A stretch of 64,000 nt of DNA from Pseudomonadota bacterium (GTDB lineage Bacteria; Pseudomonadota; Gammaproteobacteria; Burkholderiales; Burkholderiaceae_B): NCBI GenBank assembly GCA_023440825.1, contig JAEXRL010000024.1, positions 1 to 64,000 of the forward strand. Direction: 5' to 3'. The notes below the pieces were generated by a model. The model was not told the origin of the DNA. It saw only the letters and a program-made list of their open reading frames with translations, and did not search any database. Position numbers and translations under genes: made by a program. Positions within the stretch are counted from its first letter, which is position 1. Each line of letters begins with the position of its first letter. This document shows positions 8,475 through 17,595 of the stretch, one piece after another.

Positions 8475-8546
8475 TACTCTACATGTTTACATGTCATAAA
8501 ATGCTGCGGCGCCACAAAAACGATGCCGTTTTCAACATGTAGAGTA
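8475..8546. promoter_or_regulatory. Long-range inverted repeat in the adk leader
   Basis: There is a perfect 13-bp inverted repeat: TACTCTACATGTT at 8475-8487 and AACATGTAGAGTA at 8534-8546. It encloses 46 bases that include a second small hairpin (AAAACG, 8517-8522 / CGTTTT, 8527-8532). The right arm ends 11 bases before the adk Shine-Dalgarno (GGAGG, 8558-8562). No T-run follows, so it is not a simple terminator. Confidence 0.55.
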
Positions 8547-8566
8547 AGCACTCCCTGGAGGAACTC

Positions 8567-9223
8567 ATGCGACTGATACTGCTCGGCCCCCCTGGTGCGG
8601 GCAAAGGCACCCAAGCAGCGCACATCACTGAAAAATTTGCCATACCGCAAATTTCCACTGGTGATATGCTGCGTGCGGCTGTCAAAGCTCAAACACCGCT
8701 TGGCCTAGAAGCCAAACAAGTCATGGATGCTGGCGCGCTGGTATCCGATGACCTAATAATAGGTTTAGTGGAAGAACGCTTAAAATCAAGCGACTGCGAT
8801 CACGGCTATCTTTTCGACGGCTTTCCGCGCACTATCCCGCAAGCTGAAGCCCTGAAAAATGCTCAGGTTCCGCTTGATTTCGTGATTGAAATTGATGTTC
8901 CCGAAGAAAACATCATTGAGCGCATTAGTGGACGTCGCGTGCACCCTGCAAGCGGCCGCTCTTACCACCTCGTCTTTAACCCACCTAAAGTGGCCGGCCA
9001 AGACGATCTCACCGGTGAACCACTGATACAGCGCGACGACGACAAAGAAGACACTGTGCGTAACCGTTTGGCTGTCTATCGCGAGCAGACTCGTCCTTTG
9101 GTCGATTACTACTCGCAATGGTCTGCCACCGGCGATGCGGCCGCACCCGCTTACCGCAAAGTATCTGGTGTGGGCTCAGTAGAGGAAATAAGCAGGCGCA
9201 TTTTTGAAGCCCTGCAAGATTGA
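8567..9223 (+). CDS. adk: Adenylate kinase
   Basis: This 218-residue enzyme catalyses ATP + AMP to 2 ADP in the cytoplasm. It has the P-loop GPPGAGKGT (residues 7-15), the AMP-binding ISTGDMLR, DGFPRT, and a long-form LID domain (about 122-159, GRRVHPASGRSYHLVFNPPK). The LID has no zinc cysteines, as in other proteobacterial enzymes. GGAGG precedes the ATG. A long inverted repeat lies in the leader. Confidence 0.97.
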   Translation: MRLILLGPPGAGKGTQAAHITEKFAIPQISTGDMLRAAVKAQTPLGLEAKQVMDAGALVSDDLIIGLVEERLKSSDCDHGYLFDGFPRTIPQAEALKNAQVPLDFVIEIDVPEENIIERISGRRVHPASGRSYHLVFNPPKVAGQDDLTGEPLIQRDDDKEDTVRNRLAVYREQTRPLVDYYSQWSATGDAAAPAYRKVSGVGSVEEISRRIFEALQD

Positions 9224-9274
9224 CCCGCATAACCGGCCCTACTCAGGGCCGGAATGCACTTTAGGAGACGGATT

Positions 9275-10036
9275 ATGGATATCGCCAATAAAACTTTTAT
9301 CGTAACAGGCGGCGCCTCAGGTTTAGGCGCTGGCACAGCTCGCATGCTCACCGAAAACGGTGCCAAAGTCATTATTGCAGACCTGCAAGATGACGTTGGG
9401 CAAGCACTAGCACAAGAACTGAACCAGACATATGTGCATTGCGATGTCACCTCAGAGGCAGACGGACAGGCCGCCATCGCCGCCGCGCTAAATAGCGGCA
9501 GCCCGCTTTTTGGCCTTATTAACTGTGCAGGTGTTGCCCCCGCCTCGCGCACAGTAGGACGTGACGGCCCACACGATCTCGCCCTATTCGAAAAGGTGAT
9601 TCGAATCAACCTGATCGGAAGCTTTAATATGTGTCGTCTCGCGGCCGCTGCCATGTCAGACAACACGCCAGAGAGTACTGGCGAACGCGGTGTACTCATT
9701 AATACCGCCTCTGTGGCTGCCTTTGACGGCCAGATTGGGCAGGCTGCCTATGGCGCTTCCAAAGCCGGTGTGGCGGGCATGACACTACCTATGGCGCGCG
9801 ACCTTTCACGCACAGGTATACGTTGCATGACCATTGCTCCAGGAATTTTCGGTACACCCATGCTGTTTGGCATGCCCCAGGAAGTCCAAGATTCGCTAGC
9901 CGCGAGCGTGCCTTTCCCATCACGCCTAGGACGCCCCGAAGACTTCGCTAAACTGGTTCACAGCATCATCACCAATGACATGCTGAATGGTGAAACCATA
10001 CGTTTAGACGGCGCCATCCGCATGGCTCCAAAATAA
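9275..10036 (+). CDS. SDR family NAD(P)-dependent oxidoreductase, 3-hydroxyacyl-CoA dehydrogenase-like
   Basis: This 253-residue short-chain dehydrogenase has a Rossmann motif TGGASGLG near residue 12 and the NCAG motif (LINCAGVAP). The active-site Ser is in LINTASVAA and Tyr and Lys are in YGASK. FGTPMLFGMP and the overall pattern resemble type II 3-hydroxyacyl-CoA dehydrogenases (HSD17B10-like), which act in beta-oxidation of short or branched acyl-CoA. AGGAG lies before the ATG at 9275, so the in-frame start at 9254 is rejected. Substrate is inferred. Confidence 0.85.
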   Translation: MDIANKTFIVTGGASGLGAGTARMLTENGAKVIIADLQDDVGQALAQELNQTYVHCDVTSEADGQAAIAAALNSGSPLFGLINCAGVAPASRTVGRDGPHDLALFEKVIRINLIGSFNMCRLAAAAMSDNTPESTGERGVLINTASVAAFDGQIGQAAYGASKAGVAGMTLPMARDLSRTGIRCMTIAPGIFGTPMLFGMPQEVQDSLAASVPFPSRLGRPEDFAKLVHSIITNDMLNGETIRLDGAIRMAPK

Positions 10037-10048
10037 GTAGCGATATCA

Positions 10049-11605
10049 ATGGGCTTATTTCGATCTGCAGCCACAGTAAGCAGCTTTACGCTGCTTTCTC
10101 GTATTACTGGGCTGGCCCGTGACATTCTGATTGCTCGCGCCTTTGGCGCGGGCCCGCTTACTGATGCTTTCTGGGTGGCGTTTCGCATTCCCAACCTGCT
10201 TAGGCGCCTATTTGCAGAAGGTGCCTTTTCTCAGGCCTTTGTACCCATTCTGGGTCAGGTTCGACGTCAGGGTTCTGAGCAAGAAGTACACCAGTTACTG
10301 GATCGTGTAGCCCTGCTGCTCACCGCCGTCCTCATGCTGGTAACCCTACTAGGAATTATTGGCGCGCCTTTTGTCGTCAGCATGATGGCCAGCGGCTTGC
10401 GCGCTGCCGAAAAACAAACCGAGTTTCAAGCGGCTGTCTGGATGACACGCATGATGTTCCCTTACATCCTGTGCATGTCTCTGGTCGCCTTTGCCTCAGG
10501 GGTACTGAACACCTGGAGCCGCTTCGCCGTTCCCGCCTTCACCCCTATATTACTGAACCTCTCCATGATTGGGGCCAGCCTGTTTTTAACAGCCTGGATG
10601 AATACGCCCGTATATGCGTTGGCCATAGGCGTTATGGTAGGCGGTGTTGCACAACTTGCCGTGCAGTGGATAGCTTTAGCCCGCCTAGGACTGCTGCCGC
10701 GGTATTCATGGCAATTACGCGCAGCCTGGCAAGATGACACTGTCCGGCGAGTGATGCGCCAGATGCTGCCCGCCATACTGGGCGTGTCAGTCGCGCAGAT
10801 ATCGTTATTAATCAATACGAATATTGCCACCTGGCTACAAGCAGGCAGTGTGACCTGGCTTTCGTTTGCTGACCGGCTCATGGAGTTTCCCACTGCTTTA
10901 TTGGGTGTAGCCCTGGGCACTGTCTTGCTGCCCAAGCTGTCGGCTGCGCATGCACAGCACGACAAAGACAGCTACAGCGCGCTCATTGACTGGGGGCTGC
11001 GCCTGATATTACTGCTGGGTTTACCCGCCGCATTAGGTCTGGCACTGCTGTCCAATGGCCTAGTCGCCTCCTTGTTTCATTATGGTGCCTTCAATGCTCA
11101 AGACGTCTATCAAACACAGCTAGCCGTTTGTGCCTACTCAGCAGGCCTGCTGGGCTTGCTAGCCGTAAAAATTTTAGCGCCCGGTTTTTATGCGCAACAA
11201 GATATACGCACACCGGTCAGAATCGCTATTGTCGTACTTATTTGCACCCAATTAATGAATCTGATTTTGGTGCCCTGGCTCGCCCATGCCGGTCTGGCAC
11301 TATCCATAGGGCTAGGTGCTAGCATTAACTCCCTCAGCTTGCTGTATTTGCTTAAAAAACGGGGCATTTACCGCAGCTCTCCGGGCTGGATCAGGTTTAC
11401 GCTTAAACTGCTTCCCGCGTTGGCTGCACTGGCTGGCGTATTACTGTTTGCCCAACAACACATAGACTGGACAGCCTTGGGAGCCCAGCCCCTGCTGCGC
11501 TTAACGTACTTAGCAGGGGTACTTGCCGCCAGCGCCATCGCCTACTTTGGTGTGCTTTTTATGCTAGGCTTTAGACCCTCTTACTTTACAAGGTCAGCAA
11601 AGTAG
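10049..11605 (+). CDS. murJ: Lipid II flippase MurJ
   Basis: This 518-residue integral membrane protein belongs to the MVF/MurJ family and has about 14 predicted membrane segments. It moves lipid II across the inner membrane for peptidoglycan synthesis. The family start LFRSAATVSSFTLLSRITGLARD and the FRIPNLLRRLFAEGAFSQAFVP motif are intact. Length is normal. It begins 12 bases after the SDR gene and is followed by rpsT. Confidence 0.95.
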   Translation: MGLFRSAATVSSFTLLSRITGLARDILIARAFGAGPLTDAFWVAFRIPNLLRRLFAEGAFSQAFVPILGQVRRQGSEQEVHQLLDRVALLLTAVLMLVTLLGIIGAPFVVSMMASGLRAAEKQTEFQAAVWMTRMMFPYILCMSLVAFASGVLNTWSRFAVPAFTPILLNLSMIGASLFLTAWMNTPVYALAIGVMVGGVAQLAVQWIALARLGLLPRYSWQLRAAWQDDTVRRVMRQMLPAILGVSVAQISLLINTNIATWLQAGSVTWLSFADRLMEFPTALLGVALGTVLLPKLSAAHAQHDKDSYSALIDWGLRLILLLGLPAALGLALLSNGLVASLFHYGAFNAQDVYQTQLAVCAYSAGLLGLLAVKILAPGFYAQQDIRTPVRIAIVVLICTQLMNLILVPWLAHAGLALSIGLGASINSLSLLYLLKKRGIYRSSPGWIRFTLKLLPALAALAGVLLFAQQHIDWTALGAQPLLRLTYLAGVLAASAIAYFGVLFMLGFRPSYFTRSAK

Positions 11606-11655
11606 TCTAAGATAGCTGTCTTTGCCGAATAAACCTTAAACCGAAACTATACAAT

Positions 11656-11919
11656 ATGGCTAATTCCTCACAAGCTCGTAAGCGCGCACGCCAAGCAGTT
11701 GCCCGCAACAAACACAACGCTAGCATTCGTTCCATGCTGCGTACTTCCATCAAGCGCGTACGTCAGGCTATCGATGCCGGCGATAAAGCTGCTGCCAACG
11801 AAGTATTCCGTAAAACGACCAGCATTATCGATCGCGTTGCCGATAAGAACATCATTCACAAAAACAAGGCCGCTCGCCACAAGAGCCGTCTGTCTGCTGC
11901 CATCAAGGCAATTGCCTAA
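11656..11919 (+). CDS. rpsT: 30S ribosomal protein S20
   Basis: This 87-residue basic protein binds 16S rRNA. MANSSQARKRARQAVARNKHN and SMLRTSIKRVRQAI are the standard S20 pattern. It lies 50 bases after murJ and has its own terminator downstream. The neighbouring murJ and argF/argG genes reproduce the order seen in Burkholderiales. Confidence 0.97.
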   Translation: MANSSQARKRARQAVARNKHNASIRSMLRTSIKRVRQAIDAGDKAAANEVFRKTTSIIDRVADKNIIHKNKAARHKSRLSAAIKAIA

Positions 11920-11971
11920 TAGCAAGCAGGTTTCAATGGTTTAATCGGCTCTGGCCTCAAAAACCAGTACT

Positions 11972-11997
11972 AAAAAGGGTGCTTTTGCACCCTTTTT
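11972..11997 (+). terminator. Rho-independent terminator after rpsT
   Basis: A perfect 11-bp stem (AAAAAGGGTGC / GCACCCTTTTT) around TTTT ends in a run of five T. It is symmetrical enough to work in both directions. Confidence 0.9.
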
Positions 11998-12074
11998 GAC
12001 GTTGGGCTTATATCGCAGCACGAATGCGTAAAGCATGGTAGGTTTATAGTTTTACCGCTTATTTAACTTACCTC

Positions 12075-13025
12075 ATGTCCAGAGCCATACTTTTACAACT
12101 CATCCCTGTTCCCGAGCACCCGCTACTTGCCACCCTGGATCAAAGCTACGAACGCGTCCTACTACCCGACGCCCTCAATAGCGCTCAGCTAGCCTCTATA
12201 GCGCCGCGTGTGGAACTTATTCTAACCTCGGCAACTACCCCAACCTGTGCCGCCCTCATCGACAGCCTACCCGCCTTAAAAGCGATTTGTAGCATAGGGG
12301 TGGGGTACGATGCCATTGATGTTCAGCATGCCCAGAAAAAAGGGATACACGTCAGCAATACCCCAGACGTACTGAACGACTGCGTGGCCGATCTAGCATG
12401 GGGCTTAATGATCAATACAGCCAGACAACTACCCCAAGCAGACCGCTACCTGCGTGCCCAATCCTGGAGCAAGCAAACCCCTTTTCCGTTAAGCACCCGA
12501 ATCAGCGGCAAAAAGCTGGGTATAGTTGGCCTGGGACGTATAGGCGAGGCCATAGCACAGCGTGCCCAAGGCTTTTCTATGGACATTCGCTACCACAACA
12601 GGCACCAGCGTCCAGACGTATCATGGACCTACGCCAGTAGCTTGATTGAATTAGCGCAGTGGGCCGACATACTCTTAGTGGCCACCGTTGGTGGAGCCGA
12701 CACCCAGCATCTGATCAATGCTGACGTACTGGACGCCTTAGGCCCTAAGGGCATATTAATTAATATTGCTCGCGGCAGCGTTGTGGATCAGCAAGCGCTG
12801 ATTACTGCTTTGCAAAATGGCACACTGGGCAATGCAGGGCTGGACGTATACGCCGACGAGCCGCATGTGCCAGAGGCCTTGCGCGCCTTGCCACACGTAG
12901 TACTCACCCCGCATATTGCAAGCGCCACCCACGAAACTCGGGGCGCCATGCTAGAGCTTGCTCTAAGCAATCTGCTTAGCGTTCATAGCTCAGGTCGTTG
13001 CTTAACACCGATCGCGACGGTGTAA
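12075..13025 (+). CDS. D-isomer-specific 2-hydroxyacid dehydrogenase (hydroxypyruvate/glyoxylate reductase type)
   Basis: This 316-residue NAD(P)H-dependent oxidoreductase has the dinucleotide motif GIVGLGRIGEAIA near residue 152. The catalytic Arg (NIARGSVVD), Glu (YADEPHVPE) and His (LTPHIASAT) are all present. The SIGVGYDAIDV and TPDVLNDCVADLAWGL segments are typical of the hydroxypyruvate/glyoxylate reductase branch. No pathway neighbours reveal the substrate. It is convergent with the DUF3579 gene 17 bases away. Confidence 0.85.
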   Translation: MSRAILLQLIPVPEHPLLATLDQSYERVLLPDALNSAQLASIAPRVELILTSATTPTCAALIDSLPALKAICSIGVGYDAIDVQHAQKKGIHVSNTPDVLNDCVADLAWGLMINTARQLPQADRYLRAQSWSKQTPFPLSTRISGKKLGIVGLGRIGEAIAQRAQGFSMDIRYHNRHQRPDVSWTYASSLIELAQWADILLVATVGGADTQHLINADVLDALGPKGILINIARGSVVDQQALITALQNGTLGNAGLDVYADEPHVPEALRALPHVVLTPHIASATHETRGAMLELALSNLLSVHSSGRCLTPIATV

Positions 13026-13042
13026 TCGGTTTAGTACCCCGA

Positions 13043-13351
13043 TCAGGACCCGGCACCCTCTTCCGGGTCCATGCCACTTAATTGCAAATTATTTTCTTTG
13101 GCAAATCCGCAGACAAACTTCCATGCCAAGGGCTCGAGCTCGCGCAGTCTGGCATCGACCACCACACAACGCACGCCATCTATGAGGCGCGGAACCACAT
13201 ACGGCGAATAGGTGAGCGGACCACCTATATTTCCCACAGGACGAAACTGCGACATCACTCCAGCCAGACGTTCAGCCCAATCACTGGGCCGAAAACGCTG
13301 CCCTTGCAAAGTGGTGCCATGTATTACTAATTGCTTTACAGACTCTGTCAT
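13043..13351 (-). CDS. DUF3579 domain-containing protein
   Basis: This 102-residue protein has unknown function. It begins MTESVKQLVIHGTTLQGQRFRPSDWAER and is compact and soluble. An upstream in-frame start at 13426 would add 25 residues (GYNARQGKYWCSTHP) that do not look like the family, so 13351 is chosen. In Burkholderiales this family is regularly adjacent to argF, which lies divergently here 186 bases away, hinting at a link with arginine metabolism. That link is inferred from context. Confidence 0.75.
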   Translation of the reverse strand: MTESVKQLVIHGTTLQGQRFRPSDWAERLAGVMSQFRPVGNIGGPLTYSPYVVPRLIDGVRCVVVDARLRELEPLAWKFVCGFAKENNLQLSGMDPEEGAGS

Positions 13352-13537
13352 AAATTTCCAAGGACGAATCGGGTGCGTGCTGCACCAATATTTCCCCTGC
13401 CGCGCATTGTATCCGATCGCGAGCACTTATATGCCAAAATACGACTAAATTAAAAACCTTGACGCCACCTGATAGTCTGGTTTTTTGCGCTTATCGGTGG
13501 GACAAGGTACTATTGTTTTTTTTCGCCTGGATTTTGT

Positions 13538-14476
13538 ATGGTAGCTACGGTGCAAGCAGGGCCACTACGCCATTTTCTGCAATTTCGTGATTTATCCCAC
13601 GATGAGATTCACTACGTGCTTAAACGTGCACTGCTCATCAAAGATAAGTTCAAACGCTATCAGGCACACCATACGCTGCATGATCGTACCTTGGCGATGG
13701 TATTCGAAAAAGCCAGTACTCGTACGCGCGTTTCCTTCGAGGCGGGCATGTACCAGCTTGGCGGCTCGGTGATACACCTTACCACCAACGATTCCCAGCT
13801 TGGTCGCTCAGAACCCATAGAAGACACGGCACGAGTCGTATCACGCATGGTTGATCTGATCATGATTCGCACCTTTGAGCAAACCCGCATCGAGCGCTTT
13901 GCTGCACACTCGCGTGTACCGGTTATTAATGGCCTAACCAACGAATACCATCCTTGCCAAATTCTTGCTGATATTCTTACCTTTATCGAGCACCGTGGCG
14001 ACATTCAAGGAAAAACCGTGGCCTGGATTGGCGACGCCAATAATATGGCCTACACCTGGCTACAAGCTGCCGAAATCATGGGCTTTACCCTGCACGTTTC
14101 AGCACCTTCCGGCTATAAGCTAGATCCAGCCCGTACCGGCAACCCCGCCCCAAATATTCTGCGCGAATTCGACGACCCGCACGCTGCTTGCGCAGGCGCC
14201 CATCTTGTTACCACCGACGTCTGGACCAGCATGGGCTACGAAGACGAAAACGAGGAACGCCGCAAAGCATTCGCCAACTGGTGTGTAGACCAAGACATGA
14301 TGGCTCAGGCACAAAGCGATGCTATTTTCATGCACTGCCTACCTGCCCACCGCGGCGAAGAAGTCAGCGGCGAAGTCATTGATGGACCACAAAGCGTAGT
14401 CTGGGACGAAGCTGAAAACCGCTTGCATCTGCAAAAAGCCTTGATGGAATTCCTATTACTCGGACGCCAAGACTAA
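13538..14476 (+). CDS. argF: Ornithine carbamoyltransferase
   Basis: This 312-residue enzyme makes citrulline from ornithine and carbamoyl phosphate in arginine synthesis. The carbamoyl-phosphate motif STRTR is at residues 60-64. HPCQILAD (near 137) and the ornithine-side motif HCLPAHRGEEV (near 267) are intact. Length is typical. It ends 68 bases from the convergent argG and shares a terminator with it. Confidence 0.96.
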   Translation: MVATVQAGPLRHFLQFRDLSHDEIHYVLKRALLIKDKFKRYQAHHTLHDRTLAMVFEKASTRTRVSFEAGMYQLGGSVIHLTTNDSQLGRSEPIEDTARVVSRMVDLIMIRTFEQTRIERFAAHSRVPVINGLTNEYHPCQILADILTFIEHRGDIQGKTVAWIGDANNMAYTWLQAAEIMGFTLHVSAPSGYKLDPARTGNPAPNILREFDDPHAACAGAHLVTTDVWTSMGYEDENEERRKAFANWCVDQDMMAQAQSDAIFMHCLPAHRGEEVSGEVIDGPQSVVWDEAENRLHLQKALMEFLLLGRQD

Positions 14477-14497
14477 AATCTTGAGCAGCTCCAAGCA

Positions 14498-14527
14498 AAA
14501 AAGCCAGCGTATTTACGCTGGCTTTTT
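14498..14527. terminator. Bidirectional terminator between argF and argG
   Basis: AAAAAGCCAGCGT / ACGCTGGCTTTTT forms a perfect stem around ATTT with A-runs on one side and T-runs on the other, serving the convergent argF and argG. Confidence 0.9.
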
Positions 14528-14544
14528 GTTTGACCTACCCTAAC

Positions 14545-15885
14545 TTATTTGCTCTTTTTTTCGGAGCTAAGCTGGGGTACCGCCACACCACCCCCTACCG
14601 ATAACAAGCCGGCCTGAGTGTAGGTGAACAGCTTGTCACGCGTATCCACGATATCAAGATTACGCATAGTTAACTGCCCAATACGATCGCGCGGCGAGAA
14701 GCTGCTTTCCACCTTTTCCATGCTCAAGCGCTCTGGCTGATAGGTCAGGTTAGGCGAAGTCGTATCCAGGATGGTGTAATCGTTACCACGACGCAGTTCC
14801 AGCACCACCTCTCCGGTAATCGCACGTGCCACCCAGCGCGTTGCGGTTTCACGCAGCATAATTGCCTGAGGATCAAACCAGCGCCCCTGATACAACAAAC
14901 GACCCAGACGCAAACCGTTAATACGGTACTGCTCGATAGTGTCCTCGTTGTGAATGCCGGTTACCAGGCGTTCGTAGGCAATATGCAATAAGGCCATGCC
15001 CGGTGCCTCGTAGATGCCCCGGCTTTTCGCTTCAATAATACGGTTTTCAATCTGGTCGCTCATGCCCAGTCCGTGTCGTCCGCCAATACGGTTAGCTTCC
15101 ATCATCAGCTCAACCGGATCGCTAAACTCTACACCATTCAAGGCTACAGGCTGACCTTCCTCGAAGCGAATGCTGACCTCTTCAGCCTTCACCGATACAT
15201 CGTCACGCCAGAACGCTACCCCCATAATGGGATCAACAATACGCAAACCCGCATTCAAGTACTCAAGATCCTTGGCCTCGTGCGTAGCACCCAGCATATT
15301 TGAATCGGTGGAGTAAGCTTTTTCGGCCGACATTTTGTAATCAAAGCCGTGCTCTTGCATATATTCGGACATTTCCGAACGACCACCCAGCTCATCGATA
15401 AAGGTTTGGTCCAGCCAAGGCTTATAAATTTGCAGCGCTGGGTTGGTCAGCAAACCGTAACGGTAAAAGCGTTCGATATCATTACCCTTGTAGGTACTGC
15501 CATCACCCCAAATATGTACATCATCCTCTTTCATGGCGGCAACCAGCATGGTGCCAGTGACGGCGCGCCCAAGAGGCGTAGTATTGAAGTAGGTAACACC
15601 GCCGGTGGACACGTGAAAGGCATTGCATTGCAAGGCTGCGATACCTTCGGCCACCAGTTGCTGACGGCAATCGATCAAGCGTGCTTTCTCTGCTCCGTAC
15701 TCCAGAGCCTTACGTGGAATAGCGTCGTAGTCGGGCTCGTCTGGCTGCCCCAGGTTCGCTGTGTAAGCGTAAGGAATAGATCCTTTGTTACGCATCCACA
15801 AAATAGCGGCGCTGGTGTCTAGCCCGCCGGAAAAGGCAATACCGACTTTTTTATCGACCGGAATGGATTCAAGAATGCTTGTCAT
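14545..15885 (-). CDS. argG: Argininosuccinate synthase
   Basis: This 446-residue enzyme ligates citrulline and aspartate with ATP, the step after ArgF. The ATP pyrophosphatase motif SGGLDTS is at residues 19-25. Length and the extended C-terminal region match the long E. coli type (about 447 residues) rather than the 400-residue type. It is convergent with argF. Confidence 0.96.
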   Translation of the reverse strand: MTSILESIPVDKKVGIAFSGGLDTSAAILWMRNKGSIPYAYTANLGQPDEPDYDAIPRKALEYGAEKARLIDCRQQLVAEGIAALQCNAFHVSTGGVTYFNTTPLGRAVTGTMLVAAMKEDDVHIWGDGSTYKGNDIERFYRYGLLTNPALQIYKPWLDQTFIDELGGRSEMSEYMQEHGFDYKMSAEKAYSTDSNMLGATHEAKDLEYLNAGLRIVDPIMGVAFWRDDVSVKAEEVSIRFEEGQPVALNGVEFSDPVELMMEANRIGGRHGLGMSDQIENRIIEAKSRGIYEAPGMALLHIAYERLVTGIHNEDTIEQYRINGLRLGRLLYQGRWFDPQAIMLRETATRWVARAITGEVVLELRRGNDYTILDTTSPNLTYQPERLSMEKVESSFSPRDRIGQLTMRNLDIVDTRDKLFTYTQAGLLSVGGGVAVPQLSSEKKSK

Positions 15886-16044
15886 GATGGCGTCTGTAAA
15901 TTGATGTACAAAAAATTTAATAAGCCATTATATCGCTGTGCCACGCGCAAAACACCCTCTAGCTCAAAAGCCTGCACAGATAGTCAGATTTAAGGCAGTA
16001 GTTTATGCTGCTACAGATCAAGTACACATTAAGGAGACCACGGC

Positions 16045-16659
16045 ATGAGTAAAACCAAACAGGCCAAAAACCACCCACAAAACCCGATTAGTCGCTACCC
16101 AGTCCCTGACTTAGCCAGCATGCCTGACGACATTCGTAGCCGTATCGAGGCAGTACAAGAGAAGTCCGGTTTTATTCCTAATGTTTTTCTGGCACTGGCA
16201 CACAGACCTGATGAATTCCGTGCTTTTTTTGCCTATCACGATGCCTTAATGGAAAAAGAGAGCGGCCTGAGCAAAGCAGAACGAGAAATGATAGTGGTGG
16301 CCACATCTAACGCCAATAGCTGCCATTACTGCGTTATCGCACACGGCGCGATTTTACGCATACGTGCCAAAGATGCGCATATCGCTGATCAGATAGCCAT
16401 AAATTATCGCAAAGCCGACCTGCCCAAACGCCAAAAAGCCATGCTTAAGTTTGCCCTGAAAGTTTCGCGCAAAGCGCACAAAGTCAATGACCGTGATTTC
16501 GAAACACTACAGCAACACGGCTTTGACGACGAAGATATTTGGGATATTGCGGCAGTCAGCGCTTTTTTTGGCCTAAGCAACCGCATGGCTAACTTTATGT
16601 CCATGCGCTGCAACGACGAATTTTACCTGCTGGGCCGCCTGCCCCGCGATGCCAGCTAA
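16045..16659 (+). CDS. Peroxidase-related enzyme (AhpD/carboxymuconolactone decarboxylase-like)
   Basis: This 204-residue all-helical protein carries the AhpD redox motif in NSCHYCVIAHGA (C93, C96, H100), which in AhpD relays electrons for alkylhydroperoxide reduction. SRYPVPDLASMPDDIRSRI and SGFIPNVFLALAHRPDEFRAF are typical of the uncharacterised peroxidase-related subfamily. AAGGAGA precedes the ATG. It ends two bases before the DUF454-Nudix gene, so the two are probably one operon. Confidence 0.88.
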   Translation: MSKTKQAKNHPQNPISRYPVPDLASMPDDIRSRIEAVQEKSGFIPNVFLALAHRPDEFRAFFAYHDALMEKESGLSKAEREMIVVATSNANSCHYCVIAHGAILRIRAKDAHIADQIAINYRKADLPKRQKAMLKFALKVSRKAHKVNDRDFETLQQHGFDDEDIWDIAAVSAFFGLSNRMANFMSMRCNDEFYLLGRLPRDAS

Positions 16660-16661
16660 AC

Positions 16662-17498
16662 ATGAAGCTCAAGCAAAGGCTATACGTACTGACTGGCTTG
16701 CTGGCCGTCGCTTTGGCGCTAGCGGGCGTCGTATTGCCTTTGCTCCCTACCACCCCGTTTGCCCTGCTGGCGCTATGGTGCTTTGCCCGTAGTTCCCCAG
16801 AGCGCGAACAAGCTTTGCTGAACAGCCGGATCCTGGGCCCCTATCTGCAGAACTGGCGAGATGGTCAAGGCCTATCCAAAACGGCAAAGTGCCGAGCCCT
16901 GCTGGTGCTTTGGCTATCGCTGGGTATATCATGGTACCTTTTATCGCCCCTGGCCTATCGCTGGCTGTTACTGCTACCCGGCTTAGGCGCTAGCTGGTAC
17001 TTGCTTAGCCAGGCTAACCGGCCTTCTCGTTCTCACTGCTCACCACCTATGCCCAAACCCATACTGATCGCCGCTGCCGTCATTCGTAATACTCACGGCC
17101 AATTACTACTGGTGCGCAAGCTAGGCAGCAGCTATTACATGCAAGCGGGCGGCAAGCTGGAGGCCAACGAGTCCCCGCTTCAGGCACTACAAAGAGAACT
17201 ACACGAGGAATTAGCAATCAAGCCCGAGGACTCCGCTAGCGCTGAGCCCCTGGGCTATTTTGAATGCATGGCCGCTAACGAGCCTGACCATCAGGTGCAT
17301 GCGCATATCTTTACCCTCACACTGGATTTCCCCGCTCAGGCCAGAGCCGAATTGGCTGAGGTACGTTGGGTTAGCCTAGAAGAAATACACGCGCTAAAGC
17401 TTGCGCCCTTGTTGGTACAGCATATATTGCCTGCTTACCAAGAAAAACTCGCACGCACAGCGCTCAAGACTCCCAGTCACAGCACAAATTTGGCATAA
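16662..17498 (+). CDS. Fusion of a DUF454 (YbaN-like) membrane domain and a Nudix hydrolase
   Basis: This 278-residue protein joins two families. Residues 1-118 are a DUF454 inner-membrane domain with hydrophobic segments at about 8-28, 29-42, 78-95 and 99-117 and the family pattern LPLLPTTPFALLALWCFARSS. Residues 131-265 are a Nudix domain with the box G164-x5-E170-x7-R178-E179-x2-E182-E183; the usual Gly near its end is Ala. The reading frame is uninterrupted. Met130 could start a free Nudix protein, but no Shine-Dalgarno precedes it. The Nudix substrate is unknown; fusion would hold it on the cytoplasmic face of the membrane. It starts two bases after the AhpD-like gene. Confidence 0.88.
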   Translation: MKLKQRLYVLTGLLAVALALAGVVLPLLPTTPFALLALWCFARSSPEREQALLNSRILGPYLQNWRDGQGLSKTAKCRALLVLWLSLGISWYLLSPLAYRWLLLLPGLGASWYLLSQANRPSRSHCSPPMPKPILIAAAVIRNTHGQLLLVRKLGSSYYMQAGGKLEANESPLQALQRELHEELAIKPEDSASAEPLGYFECMAANEPDHQVHAHIFTLTLDFPAQARAELAEVRWVSLEEIHALKLAPLLVQHILPAYQEKLARTALKTPSHSTNLA

Positions 17499-17595
17499 TG
17501 GCTGCCCTTGTCGCGTAAGCGGCTACAATTACGACAACATCGTTCACAGATGGCACCACTTATTCAGTTGGGCCACGCTTTTATTCTTTTTATCT

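Noticed and set aside
9151..9699. 182-codon minus-strand open frame across adk and the SDR gene
   Set aside because: Antisense to conserved genes; composition reflects the sense codon pattern.
10462..10965. 167-codon minus-strand open frame inside murJ
   Set aside because: Shadow of murJ with no recognisable protein features.
17049..17498. Separate Nudix gene starting at Met130
   Set aside because: No ribosome site before it and no stop after the DUF454 part, so the fusion is preferred.
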